Positions 18,321-26,962 are shown, numbered from the stretch's first letter. The stretch: 64,000 nucleotides of DNA from Microcoleus sp. FACHB-672 (GCF_014695725.1 NZ_JACJOU010000007.1:248001-312000), one strand, 5' to 3'. Notes: generated by a model not told the origin, from the letters alone. Numbers and translations: made by a program.

Positions 18321-18776
18321 GCTGAACCCATAGAGAAAACGAAATCTAATAAAATATTTCTTTGACTTTCTAATTTTGATTTTAACATTTAAGATGTCAA
18401 CATGGTAAAGTTAGCTAAAAAAATCGCAGTATTAAAGTTATCGTAAAAATTAATTAATTAGATTAAAATCGGCAGACTAACGCAGATGTAGAGTTCTGTC
18501 CCTAAAAGCAAGATAGCCAGAATAATTTTCATCTTCCTAACCCTGCTTCTGGCTTAACGTCAACAGGGGTTCCTAACCTGGAATATCATAATTTGCTGTT
18601 AAACAGTTGGAAGCTGTAGTTTTGGCTCCTAGTTTGAGCTTTTGCGCCGGCTTCACGACACTTCCTTTTTAGTCTTTTTTCCATCAAAATCCTAAAGATA
18701 TCTCCTCAGGTAGATGTCTATGAGAAAGATATGTCGCTAAAAGCATGGGTGTAATTTCATCTAAATTTTAAATTTT
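18321..18776. other. AT-rich intergenic region upstream of the DUF1206 gene
   Basis: The part 18330-18480 is very AT-rich. AACCCTG and CAGGGGTT near 18540-18575 can pair. A 24-codon minus-strand frame at 18458-18532 (MKIILAILLLGTELYIC...) looks like a single membrane helix, but its AGGAAG lies too close to the ATG for confidence. The right part should hold the DUF1206 promoter. Confidence 0.35.
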
Positions 18777-19580
18777 ATGAGACAAAGTGCTTCTTTATGG
18801 ATTGAACGTTTAGCGCGGTTTGGTTATGCGGCTAAAGGAATCGTCTATGCAATTGTTGGCTTACTAGCGCTACAGGCGGCGATGGGCACAGGTGGCAAAA
18901 CGACTGATACACAAGGCGCTTTAGAGGCAATTGTGACGCAACCGTTTGGAAAATTTTTGCTGAGTTTAGTGGCTATTGGACTACTCAGCTATGCGATATG
19001 GCGTTTTGTGGAAGCGCTAAAAGATCCAGAGAATAAAGGTACAGACGCGAAGGGACTTGCATCGCGTGCGGGAGCTGCAGTTAGCGGCCTGATTTATACC
19101 GGCTTAGCCTTGAGCGCTGTTAAAATCGTTCTCGGTTCAAGAAGTGCCGGCGGAGACAATTCCACAGCAGACTCGACGGCCCGTTTAATGGCGCAGCCGT
19201 TCGGTCAGTGGCTAGTGGGAACCGTGGGAGCAATTATACTTGGGGTGGGTTTCTATCACTTCTATAAAGCTTATAGCGCCAAATTCCGTAAGGAACTCAA
19301 GTTAAGCCAGATGAGCAACACACAGGAAACTTGGGCAATACGGTTGGGTAGATTTGGTCTGGCTGCACGGGGTGTTGTTTTAAGCATCACCGGCATCTTT
19401 TTGCTCCAAGCAGCACGTCAATCTGACCCCAACCAAGCGCAAGGATTGAGCGGCGCACTCGATGCACTTGCACAACAGCCTTATGGGCCTTGGCTTTTGG
19501 GGATCGTGGCGCTTGGTCTGATGGCTTATGGAACTTATATGGGAGTACAAGCTCGTTTTCGTCGAATTGTTACAGGTTAA
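18777..19580 (+). CDS. DUF1206-domain membrane protein (three repeats)
   Basis: A 267-residue integral membrane protein built from three copies of a two-helix unit (about residues 5-85, 88-165 and 183-262). Each copy opens with a LARFGYAAKGIVYAIVG-type helix, continues with an Ala/Gly-rich loop and a QPFGKFLL-type motif, and closes with a second helix; the variants RLGRFGLAARGVVLSITG and QQPYGPWLLGIV show the third copy. This is the layout of DUF1206. Six transmembrane helices are expected. Function is not known; some relatives lie near stress genes. No operon partner: flanking genes are far away or opposite. Confidence 0.85.
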   Translation: MRQSASLWIERLARFGYAAKGIVYAIVGLLALQAAMGTGGKTTDTQGALEAIVTQPFGKFLLSLVAIGLLSYAIWRFVEALKDPENKGTDAKGLASRAGAAVSGLIYTGLALSAVKIVLGSRSAGGDNSTADSTARLMAQPFGQWLVGTVGAIILGVGFYHFYKAYSAKFRKELKLSQMSNTQETWAIRLGRFGLAARGVVLSITGIFLLQAARQSDPNQAQGLSGALDALAQQPYGPWLLGIVALGLMAYGTYMGVQARFRRIVTG

Positions 19581-19708
19581 AAAATTAAAATTAACCGATT
19601 AAGAACCTATCTGCCGGCTGATTAAAATCCCATCAGATCAATGCTACAGAAAATGTCTTGACTCTGGTGGGAATGAGCGTAAAAGCCGTCATAAAACCTG
19701 ACTTTATC

Positions 19709-19796
19709 AGGACTTACGCAGTGAGTTAAATAAGCCAGAGAAGTCTTATCCCTATCTCCCTCCCAATCCTTTTCAGAATTGAAATGCGTAAGTCCT
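19709..19796. repeat. 88-base element bounded by 12-base perfect inverted repeats
   Basis: AGGACTTACGCA (19709-19720) is exactly inverted at 19785-19796. The interior has no coding potential. This is the form of a small non-autonomous mobile element (MITE-like). It lies between the convergent DUF1206 and DUF4214 genes. Confidence 0.6.
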
Positions 19797-19820
19797 AAGT
19801 CAGTTTAACTTGCTTGGTAT

Positions 19821-20441
19821 TTAGCGTCTTCTACGCTGGCGGGCTTCTGCACTATTACCAATTTCGCGACGAATTTGGGTGAGGGACGCACCCTCGCCTA
19901 ACTCGCGTTTCCAAGTTTTCATGCCTTTACGATCAGCATCTCGACCCAGCACTTCTCGATAGAGGCGATTGATCGCATCCTCCGCTTCTCGGCTGTCAGC
20001 AACTCTTTCGCGAACATCACGCAGACTCGCACCACCGGCAAGCGCATTAACCCAAGTTCTGGTGCCGCGAGAATCAGCATTTCGCCCCAGCACGTCTCGA
20101 TAAATATCTTCGATCCTGTTCTCAGCTTCATCGCTACGGGCGATCTCCTCGCGGATGTCTTGAAGCGTCGCACCATTTTCTAACTCTCTGGCCCAAGTTC
20201 TGAGTCCCCGATAATCAGCATCTCGACCCAGTACATCTTTATAAATCCTGTTAATCGCGTCGTAAACTTGCCGGTCATCGCTGCTGCTTTGAGCGATCAA
20301 AGCCGGACTGTTCACGGCGCACGTTTGGCAGTCCTGACTCGCCAGCATCCCATTAAAGTTTACGGCATTTGCTGCTTTCACCGGCCCTGCTAAACTCATG
20401 GTGAAGAGTAGCGCTGCACTTGCCAGAATTTCGCCTTTCAT
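19821..20441 (-). CDS. Exported DUF4214-repeat protein
   Basis: About 206 residues. The internal ATG at 20441 is chosen because GGAGG precedes it at the right distance and because it places a signal peptide (MKGEILASAALLFTMSLAG) at the very N-terminus. The mature part has three tandem ~45-residue units of the type IYKDVLGRDADYRGLRTW, LYREVLGRDADRKGMKTW and so on, each with a following LxxGASLxxIRxxI helix. This is the DUF4214 pattern seen in surface or extracellular proteins, sometimes beside S-layer or glycosylation genes. The C-terminus is very basic (RQRRRR). Probably periplasmic or secreted. A CQTC pair (near residue 40) could form a disulfide. Confidence 0.8.
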   Translation of the reverse strand: MKGEILASAALLFTMSLAGPVKAANAVNFNGMLASQDCQTCAVNSPALIAQSSSDDRQVYDAINRIYKDVLGRDADYRGLRTWARELENGATLQDIREEIARSDEAENRIEDIYRDVLGRNADSRGTRTWVNALAGGASLRDVRERVADSREAEDAINRLYREVLGRDADRKGMKTWKRELGEGASLTQIRREIGNSAEARQRRRR

Positions 20442-21262
20442 CTTGCTTGCCTCCAACCCCTTCATAAGACTGTCAATCGTCTCTAACATATTCAATCCTG
20501 TTTCACAAGTCTCTGACATCCCGCGCCTGGTTAATCCTAACGGGTGAGACTAAGGCTTCGTGTTTAGAGACCCCGATAAAGTAGACGGAGCATTAGATGG
20601 GAAGTGGCCGAAAGTACAATGATTTTTTATAATTTCTGTATCTGCCCCTAAACAGACTGGAGTGAAACGCCCCAAAGCTGATAGTCGTCCAGCAGAAACA
20701 GGTTAATAAGCTTGATTACACCCAGCATTTACCGCTCGTAATTCTCGCAAATTACTTCCTTTGCTTTCAAAGAATTTGATTGCGTAAGATATGCAGCTAC
20801 AAACAGCCTAAAAAAATATTACTACTGCTTCTTTTTGACATAGCTTTTTAATATAAAAATATTTTAATTGCTCAATTTTGCTTTGCTTAGAGCTTCCATA
20901 ATTTTAAAACTTATAGTTAATAATATTAGCCAAGTTTTTGAAAAACCTTCTTTAATTTACAATTTAATTTTTTGGTAGTCTGTCCAGGTCTGTCCTAATC
21001 TCCAAGTAGCGCGGCTCTCTTTTTTTATCAATAATTTCTTGGATGTGACGAACTTTTCTGCTGCCATCAGCAAAAATCAGCTCTCACGATGATTAGGTTG
21101 ACTGTGAGCCGCAACACACTGCTGCGAATGGTGCCTAGAATGCCCTTACCATTAGTCGGTTTTCTCGAAACTCTTAAAGCTGGCGAATTGCGAGGTGAGC
21201 AGTTCGGCGATAAGGGCCATTTAGCTGTTCTCGAAGGTCTGCAAAATTCTTGGGTTTGAAAC
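20442..21262. other. Long AT-rich intergenic region
   Basis: It separates two minus-strand genes. 20740-20990 is strongly AT-rich and without open frames. The right end holds the small possible transposase fragment at 21088-21258. I see no terminator with a clear T tract. Confidence 0.4.
21088..21258 (+). pseudogene. Possible ISL3-type transposase fragment
   Basis: A 56-codon plus-strand frame contains RLTVSRNTLLRMVPRMPLP, which recalls the SRxTLLRxxRxxPxP segment just before the catalytic region of ISL3-family transposases. What follows does not match the family (no DDWAxRKG), so if real it is a small remnant. The assignment rests on one short motif. Confidence 0.25.
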
Positions 21263-21928
21263 TTATTTTTGGGGAGGAATAAGCGATTTAAACTCTTGAG
21301 TGTTGTTCTCAACTAATTCATCAAATTTGAAGGGGAGGTAGATTGAATATCCATTAGGAAACTGGGTATCAAGCATTTTAATTTCATTGGGAGATTGCTG
21401 CTGCTTCTTAAGCACCGGCACCACACTTGCCCTAATTTCATTGAGCGACTGCTGTTGCTGTTTAACAATTTGAGTCAGTTCTTTAAGCTGTTGAGCCTGC
21501 AAGGAGTCAATTTTTTCATGCAGCAGCTCAACGTTTTGTGCAGATTGACGATTCACTTTGTGGTCATATTCATTTTTTTCGCGCTCTATATCAGACTGCC
21601 GGTTTTGACTCATCAACACAATCGGTGCAGTGTAGGCTGAGGCAAAGGAAAAGACCAAGTTGAGCAGGATGAACGGTTGTTCGTCCCAGTGAGGCACTCC
21701 AGGCATCATGTTCATCCCAACCCACCCAGCTAGGATGCTAGTTTGTACAGTCAGAAATCCCCAAGATCCCACTTTAGCTGCAAGCGCATCGGCAAGGCGC
21801 TGTCCTGGGGTCGATTTGTCATTTTCTAGCGGTAACTGTTCTATCTTTGATGGCTTTTTTTGTGAAGGAGTAGATGTTTTCATTTGTTTGACTTCAACAC
21901 GGTTTGACACTGATTTCTGTGGATTCAT
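21263..21928 (-). CDS. DUF1003-domain membrane protein
   Basis: About 221 residues from the ATG at 21928, which is preceded by AAGAGGTG; the upstream extension to 22018 has no such site. The DUF1003 core reads QRLADALAAKVGSWGFLTVQ, an intervening WVGMNMMPGVPHWDEQPFILLNL and ASAYTAPIVLMSQNRQ: two transmembrane helices with the conserved aspartate/aromatic loop. A C-terminal coiled coil follows (NVELLHEKIDSLQAQQLKEL), then two copies of a QQSxNEI segment (KQQQQSLNEIRASV and KKQQQSPNEIKML). Function is not known. Monocistronic. Confidence 0.8.
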   Translation of the reverse strand: MNPQKSVSNRVEVKQMKTSTPSQKKPSKIEQLPLENDKSTPGQRLADALAAKVGSWGFLTVQTSILAGWVGMNMMPGVPHWDEQPFILLNLVFSFASAYTAPIVLMSQNRQSDIEREKNEYDHKVNRQSAQNVELLHEKIDSLQAQQLKELTQIVKQQQQSLNEIRASVVPVLKKQQQSPNEIKMLDTQFPNGYSIYLPFKFDELVENNTQEFKSLIPPQK

Positions 21929-22018
21929 GTTGCACCTCTTGACTCTGGGTTGCCTGTAATAAATCTGGATTAATTTCTTGCTCTCAATCCCGACTGATTT
22001 CAGAATAATGCCTTCCAA

Positions 22019-22289
22019 CCAATAAAATCAAATATTCTTATTTTTAATAACGATAAATAAAAGTGATTAAGCGACTGACCCAGAAACAACAAGGCTCGCA
22101 GCGCTGCTAGAAGCGTCAATTAACGCCTGAAATCTATATATGCTCAACTTTCTATATAAACGCTACTGCTTTTAATCTTTGAGATCAGACAATTAATAAA
22201 ACAAAGTGATTAATCACAAAAGAAACAATATTTGATTTTATGGAATTGGAGTCATAAAGTGAAATTATCGTTACGAACTAAATGCTTGC
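22019..22289. other. AT-rich spacer upstream of the transporter leader
   Basis: It lies between the divergent DUF1003 and cadmium-type transporter genes and should contain both promoters. TATATA-rich words occur at 22130-22160. No coding frame seen. Confidence 0.35.
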
Positions 22290-22428
22290 TGAGGGCCAGT
22301 CCAGTTTGGCAAGTACAACCAACCTGAGCGATTCCCCGCTAACAAGCGCGGTTGTTGACTCAGCAGTTACAGATAGAACCCGATGCTAGCTAATAACCCC
22401 CTAGCATCCTGATTAAGGAGAGATAGAA
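22290..22428 (+). promoter_or_regulatory. Structured 5' leader of the cadmium-type transporter (candidate riboswitch or attenuator)
   Basis: Several stems can form. CTGAG (22324-22328) pairs with CTCAG (22359-22363), enclosing CCGC/GCGG (22336-22339 with 22348-22351). CAACC (22316-22320) can pair with GGTTG (22350-22354), which competes with or crosses the first stem. A perfect hairpin GATGCTAG/CTAGCATC (22382-22389 with 22401-22408) ends six bases before the AAGGAG ribosome-binding site. It does not match a named class that I can confirm. Confidence 0.4.
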
Positions 22429-23139
22429 ATGAGCGGATTTATCACTGCAATCCCCACCGGCATCACAGCTTTCACAGCCACCAATCTTGACGATCTAGCG
22501 ATCCTGACACTGTTATTCTCCCAGGTGAATGCAACCTTTCGCCGGCGACACATTGTGATGGGTCAGTATCTGGGTTTCAGCACCCTAGTCGTTGCCAGCT
22601 TAACCGGCTTCTTGGGAGGCTTGGTCTTGCCATCCCATTGGATTGGACTTCTGGGTTTTGCACCAATTGCTGTTGGGCTGAACAGTTTGTTAAATCCAGA
22701 CAGTGATTCGCCAGAGGAGATGCAGGAGGAAACAGATTTAGATAAATCTTTTCCCTTCGCTCGTTTTCTATCTCCCCACACCTTTAGCGTGGCATCTATT
22801 ACCATCGCCAATGGTAGCGACAATATCAGTATCTATATGCCATTGTTTGCCAACAGTGCCCTAGAAAGCTTGCTGGGGATCATTGGAGTCTTTCTGTCAC
22901 TGGTTGGGGTTTGGTGCTACGCAACTTATAAGTTGGCTTCTCAACCAGCAGTCGCCGATGTGCTAACCCGCTACGGCAACCATCTCGTTCCCTTTGTCTT
23001 GATTGGCTTAGGTGTGTTTATTGTCCTCGACAGTGCTTCGCTCACTCCGATAGCGTTGGCAGCTAGTTGCTTGTGTTTGGCTGGACTGGTCAAACTGTAT
23101 GCCATGAGTGGGCTGTTGCTGGAAGCAAAAGAAAATTGA
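22429..23139 (+). CDS. CadD-type cadmium resistance transporter family protein
   Basis: A 236-residue membrane protein with about six helices in two related halves. The first half carries TATNLDDLAILTLLFSQ and the second TIANGSDNISIYMPLFA; the Asn/Asp-rich motifs within these helices mark the cadmium resistance transporter (CadD) family of the LysE superfamily. Members export Cd or other cations. A polar loop with acidic residues (EEMQEETDLDKS) lies between the halves. The start is firm: AAGGAGAGATAGAA precedes the ATG. The next gene, for a secreted protein, begins 56 bases later and is probably co-transcribed. The long structured leader suggests regulation at RNA level. Confidence 0.85.
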   Translation: MSGFITAIPTGITAFTATNLDDLAILTLLFSQVNATFRRRHIVMGQYLGFSTLVVASLTGFLGGLVLPSHWIGLLGFAPIAVGLNSLLNPDSDSPEEMQEETDLDKSFPFARFLSPHTFSVASITIANGSDNISIYMPLFANSALESLLGIIGVFLSLVGVWCYATYKLASQPAVADVLTRYGNHLVPFVLIGLGVFIVLDSASLTPIALAASCLCLAGLVKLYAMSGLLLEAKEN

Positions 23140-23195
23140 GTCGGGCGGCAATATTTTTCTAAAAAGACGTTGTAATCGTGAAAAGGAGAAACATC

Positions 23196-23825
23196 ATGAA
23201 ACTCTTCAAAATGGCTTTAGTAGCCCTAGTCCTTCTAGTCAATCTGGTGATTGTCCAACCTTCTTGGGCTAACCCGAACTTGACTAAAACTCCTGACTAT
23301 ACAGAGGTTAATCAAACGATTGATAACCTTTTGCAGACAAAGGACAACCCGAATCAATCTGAGTATGCCCCAGAGGAAATTGAGCGACAACTGGGCGAGT
23401 TGAAACTGCAAAAGTACATCTTGGAAACAGCAAACGATTGGGCGCAGTGCAGCAATGAGACAGGAAAAACCTTGGCTGTCTACGCTCATAAACCTAAGAA
23501 AGCCGCCCAGGAAAGCACCCTTTACTTCCTTGGAAATGGTAAAACCACAGATGATGATTGGAACTGTGATGGCGTTTACGTTCCAAGTGGAGCCAAAGTT
23601 GGTGGTTTGACTTCTGTGGACGCAGCAGAACTTTCGGAACCGCTAGCGCTCAAAGTCGTGAGTGGAACTCAGCTAGTGGCTAAGACGAATCCAAACACCG
23701 GCGCTGTTGAGTTCAATATTGAGCCGGCCAAAGTTTTCAAAGCTGGTGAGGGCACTTGGTCAATTCCGGCTTTGTCACAAGCTGATATTGATGCGAAGCT
23801 TCCTAACGCACCAATTGAGGACTAA
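23196..23825 (+). CDS. Exported hypothetical protein linked to the transporter
   Basis: About 209 residues from the ATG at 23196, which follows AAAAGGAGAAAC; the GTG at 23178 is less likely. A signal peptide (MKLFKMALVALVLLVNLVIV, cleaved after PSWA) sends it to the periplasm or outside. The mature protein is acidic, with a helical part (residues 30-80) and a beta-rich part containing two cysteines (near 82 and 122, WAQCSNE and WNCDGVYV) that may form a disulfide. I do not recognise the family. Its place right after the transporter suggests a periplasmic partner, perhaps metal binding, but no metal motif is obvious. A strong terminator follows. Confidence 0.7.
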   Translation: MKLFKMALVALVLLVNLVIVQPSWANPNLTKTPDYTEVNQTIDNLLQTKDNPNQSEYAPEEIERQLGELKLQKYILETANDWAQCSNETGKTLAVYAHKPKKAAQESTLYFLGNGKTTDDDWNCDGVYVPSGAKVGGLTSVDAAELSEPLALKVVSGTQLVAKTNPNTGAVEFNIEPAKVFKAGEGTWSIPALSQADIDAKLPNAPIED

Positions 23826-23910
23826 ACCCACAGTTGTTTAGCTGTTGAGTGCCAAATTGCTTCTCTAATTGTCAAATGACTGACAGCTTAGATTAATAAG
23901 ACTTTCAAAA

Positions 23911-23953
23911 AAAATCTCTTTGGGATTAAACATATTCCCAAAGAGATTTTTTT
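23911..23953 (+). terminator. Terminator of the transporter operon
   Basis: AAATCTCTTTGGGA (23912-23925) is perfectly complementary to 23936-23949, flanked by A and T runs on the two sides. It may work in both directions. Confidence 0.9.
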
Positions 23954-24097
23954 TAGTAGTTGCTCAGTTCAAAAATAGTAAGGTTTTTTATATTCAAGAA
24001 TATTAGAACTGTTAGCTTCTTTCTGTTTCTACTCAAGATGCTGAGGATAACAGTGTGTCTGCGAGACAAATAGTTTGACACTCGACCACAGCGCCCA

Positions 24098-24520
24098 TCA
24101 GTCAGGTACAACAGGACTCATTGGGCTAAGAGGGGCTGCGAATGCAAAATAGATCACCCCAGTTCCTAGAAGGATCACAGCAAGACTGAGCAGGATTACC
24201 CAGCGGTCTGCCGGCTCATAAGTATCTTCCTCGATGTCGCGGCGCACGGCAAAATAGTGGCCGGCTGAGAGCAACACCGTCATTAGACCCACTAAAGAAA
24301 ACACTAAACCCAACTTCCAGCCATTGCCGGGACCAGGCAAAAGAGGCGTCTGGAAAGTGCGAAGGCGCACAATGACGACGCCAAAACCCATCAGGGCAAT
24401 TGCAGTCCGCATCCATGCCAGGTAGGTGCGCTCATTTGCTTGATGTTCCCGCACCCGTGACGGATTCAGTCGCCTTGGCTTGTCTGCATCTACTTTGGGG
24501 GATTTAAACAGTAAATGCAT
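24098..24520 (-). CDS. DUF202-family membrane protein
   Basis: 140 residues. The N-terminal NERTYLAWMRTAIALMGFGVVIVRLR is the signature of DUF202 (YidH-like) proteins: a short cytosolic arm then a first membrane helix. Two more helices follow (GLVFSLVGLMTVLLSAGHYFA and WVILLSLAVILLGTGVIYFAF). Function is unknown; relatives are small inner-membrane proteins. It lies downstream of sbpA on the same strand but behind a strong terminator, so it is probably a separate unit. Confidence 0.85.
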   Translation of the reverse strand: MHLLFKSPKVDADKPRRLNPSRVREHQANERTYLAWMRTAIALMGFGVVIVRLRTFQTPLLPGPGNGWKLGLVFSLVGLMTVLLSAGHYFAVRRDIEEDTYEPADRWVILLSLAVILLGTGVIYFAFAAPLSPMSPVVPD

Positions 24521-24743
24521 CGATTACATCCTTATCTCTAACTTTAAATGTAAAAATTAAATAAGCTAGAAAGCCTTTATAAACACTTCATTTTATAGGA
24601 TTATGATGGCTAAATTAACTAAAATCACCATCCTAAAAATAACTTTTAATAATCTTATATTTTTATTAATATAGCTAGTTATTTCTAATATTTTTTTATT
24701 ATTTAACTCTAAATCTTAGAGACAATTAGCTATTTGAAAATAT

Positions 24744-24785
24744 TAAAAATTAGAATAAGTCGAGAGTTCGCTCTCGACTCATTCT
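24744..24785 (-). terminator. Terminator closing the pst-ppk2-sbpA unit
   Basis: AGTCGAGAG (24758-24766) pairs with CTCTCGACT (24771-24779) across a four-base loop, and AGAAT/ATTCT extend the stem. Read on the minus strand it starts three bases after the sbpA stop and is followed by AATTTTTAA. Confidence 0.88.
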
Positions 24786-24787
24786 AC

Positions 24788-25915
24788 TCAGATCTTGCCG
24801 GCTACCTGAATTTGGTCAAAAATTGCCCCCTCTGCAAAGAACTTATTTTGCACATCATCCCAACCCCCCAAATCTTGCACAGTGAAGAGTGTTTCAAGTT
24901 GGGGATAGTTTTGAGCCACTTCTGCAACCACGCTGGGGTTGACGGGACGGTATCCTAACTTCGCAAATTCTTGTTGCGCTTCACTTGTGTAAAGATAATC
25001 GATAAATGCTTGTGCAACTTCTCTGGTGCCGTGCTTGTCAACATTTTTGTCTACAAGGGCGACAGGGTTATCAATGGAAATGTTAATATCGGGGACTACA
25101 TAAGGTAGTTTTTGACCGTTTTGCTCGGCATAAATTACCTCGTCTTCGTAGTTGAGTAAGACATCTCCCTTACCTTGCTTGAAAAATAGTTCGCTAGCCT
25201 GACGCGCATTGTTGGCTAGTACAGGGACATTTTTATACACGTTGGTCGTAAACTCTAATGCTTGAGTCTCGTCACCCCCTTTTTGGGTTACTGAACCCCA
25301 TAAAGCTAAGAAATTCCAAATAGCAATACCCGATGTTTTGGGGTTAGCTGTAATGATACTTAGGCCCTCTTGTGCCAAGTCTTCCCAACTGTTAATGCCT
25401 TTAGGATTATCAGGACGGGTGACAATCGCGACGACAGAACGGGTAACAATGCCACTTCTAGGAGATTTTCTTTCCCAACCCGGTTCAATTAAACCGGCTT
25501 GCTGTATTTTTTGGGTGTCAAGAGCGAGTGAAAGGTGTACAATATCTGCTTCTTTTGAGCCATCAACCACTGCATTAGATTGGGAACCAGATCCCCCATA
25601 ACTCTGCTCGATTGTGACATTTTGATTATGTTCTTTCTGCCACTTTTCTACAAATTTTGGTACGATTTGCTCGTAAGCTGCTTGAGTGACTGAGTAAGAA
25701 ACCAGGGATAGCTTTATATCCTTTTGAGGTGCTGAGGTTGCATTACTTCCAGAGCAGGCAGCAACAGCGACGCTCAAGCTAGCTCCTAGCAAAAATAAGG
25801 AGACAAAACCCCACACAGAACGTTTGTTTGACCACCTTGTTATTGATCGCCGGCACGACTGCTTAATCGTCTGCAAAGCTTTTTGAATTTTGAATTTTGA
25901 ATTTTGAATTTCCAT
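24788..25915 (-). CDS. sbpA: Sulfate-binding lipoprotein of the sulfate ABC transporter
   Basis: 375 residues, a little longer than usual. After a basic N-terminus and a hydrophobic segment (VWGFVSLFLLGASLSVAVAAC) a lipobox Cys anchors the protein. The mature part follows the SbpA/CysP pattern: LVSYSVTQAAYEQIVPKF, YGGSGSQSNAVVDG, ADIVHLSLALD, NPKTSGIAIWNFLALWG and QGKGDVLLNYEDEV. It binds sulfate or thiosulfate in the periplasm and delivers it to CysTWA, which is not in this window. The first ~12 residues (MEIQNSKFKIQK) are encoded by a heptanucleotide repeat, yet GGGGTGAAGTT just before the ATG makes a fair ribosome-binding site. It starts 40 bases after ppk2, so it is probably in the phosphate operon. 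Confidence 0.92.
   Translation of the reverse strand: MEIQNSKFKIQKALQTIKQSCRRSITRWSNKRSVWGFVSLFLLGASLSVAVAACSGSNATSAPQKDIKLSLVSYSVTQAAYEQIVPKFVEKWQKEHNQNVTIEQSYGGSGSQSNAVVDGSKEADIVHLSLALDTQKIQQAGLIEPGWERKSPRSGIVTRSVVAIVTRPDNPKGINSWEDLAQEGLSIITANPKTSGIAIWNFLALWGSVTQKGGDETQALEFTTNVYKNVPVLANNARQASELFFKQGKGDVLLNYEDEVIYAEQNGQKLPYVVPDINISIDNPVALVDKNVDKHGTREVAQAFIDYLYTSEAQQEFAKLGYRPVNPSVVAEVAQNYPQLETLFTVQDLGGWDDVQNKFFAEGAIFDQIQVAGKI
25881..25908. repeat. Heptanucleotide tandem repeat (TTTTGAA)x4 within the start of sbpA
   Basis: Four exact units of TTTTGAA (reading TTCAAAA on the coding strand) form codons about 2-11 of sbpA. The tract is 28 bases, so adding or losing one unit would shift the frame. 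Confidence 0.9.
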
Positions 25916-25955
25916 AACTTCACCCCAAAATTTTTAGAACCTGAATTAACCCCTC

Positions 25956-26927
25956 TTAATCCGGAATCACAATATTTTCTAAGCCTATCTCTGCTGGAGG
26001 ATACTGCGGATTCATCGCCTCTAACGTGTCCGCAATCACACGAGCAACGACTAAATTGCGATACCACTTATTATTAGCCGGCACTATGTACCAAGGGGCA
26101 TAAGCAGTCGAGCAATTATTAATCATGTCCTCGAAAGCCGCTTGATAGTCATCCCAGAACTGTCGCTCTTTCAAGTCGTTGCTTGAAAACTTCCAATGCT
26201 TATCTGGGTCTTCTATCCGGCTTTCTAAGCGGCGTTTTTGTTCATCTTTGGATATATGGAGAAAAAACTTGACAACCGCAATATTGTTAAGACTGAGCAT
26301 ATGCTCAAACTCATTAATCAAGTGATAGCGCTCTCGCCAAACGTTTTCAGCCACTAACTGCTTTACTCGCACAACTAGCACGTCTTCGTAATGGGAGCGA
26401 TTGAAGATCGATATCATCCCGCGCTGTGGTGCCCGCTGGTGGTATCGCCACAAAAAGTCGTGATTGAATTCCTCGTCACTAGGCTTTTTGAATGACCACA
26501 CTTGGCAACCTTGCGGATTAAGCCCGCCAAATACGTGTTTGATTGTGCCATCTTTGCCGCCGGTGTCCATTGCTTGCAGCACAATCAGCAAGCTGCGCTT
26601 GTGTTCGGCATATAACCGTTCTTGTAAATTTTTCAAGCGCAGCCGCTGCTTTTCCAGTTGCTTTTCAACGTGCTTCTTTTTCTGGTACTTTTCGCTGGCA
26701 TTTGGATCGAGATTAGCCAAGCTGATGGGCTGTCCGGGGTAAACCCGGTAGCGAGGATAGTCTGGTTCAGGCGGTGGTTCGTCTACAACAATTTTTTCAG
26801 GTGCCATCTCCTCGGCAGATTCACTCGTCGCTTTTTCTGCCGCTTGTTCAGTTTTATAAGATTCTGCTTGCTTTATGCTGTCGGTGGCAGCAGAACTCTT
26901 ATCTTTTGAATTACTTGACTGGCTCAT
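25956..26927 (-). CDS. ppk2: Polyphosphate kinase 2 family enzyme
   Basis: 323 residues. The PPK2 P-loop is DTGGKDGTIKHVF, preceded by RSLLIVLQAM; the lid module is FNRSHYEDVLVVRV, and RRLESRIEDPDKHWKFS precedes the WDDYQAAFEDMI segment. PPK2 enzymes phosphorylate nucleoside mono- or diphosphates with polyphosphate. One-domain proteins of this length are usually class I or III; nucleotide preference cannot be fixed by eye. The first ~55 residues are a charged, low-complexity extension. The gene starts 76 bases after pstB on the same strand, with a hairpin in the gap, and sbpA follows after 40 bases. The setting fits phosphate-starvation control. Confidence 0.93.
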   Translation of the reverse strand: MSQSSNSKDKSSAATDSIKQAESYKTEQAAEKATSESAEEMAPEKIVVDEPPPEPDYPRYRVYPGQPISLANLDPNASEKYQKKKHVEKQLEKQRLRLKNLQERLYAEHKRSLLIVLQAMDTGGKDGTIKHVFGGLNPQGCQVWSFKKPSDEEFNHDFLWRYHQRAPQRGMISIFNRSHYEDVLVVRVKQLVAENVWRERYHLINEFEHMLSLNNIAVVKFFLHISKDEQKRRLESRIEDPDKHWKFSSNDLKERQFWDDYQAAFEDMINNCSTAYAPWYIVPANNKWYRNLVVARVIADTLEAMNPQYPPAEIGLENIVIPD

Positions 26928-26962
26928 TTTGGCTCCAGATTTTGAAGAAATTGGTTGATTTT

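Noticed and set aside
21067-21312. 81-codon minus-strand frame at the end of the DUF1003 gene
   Set aside because: It overlaps the real gene in another frame and has no ribosome-binding site.
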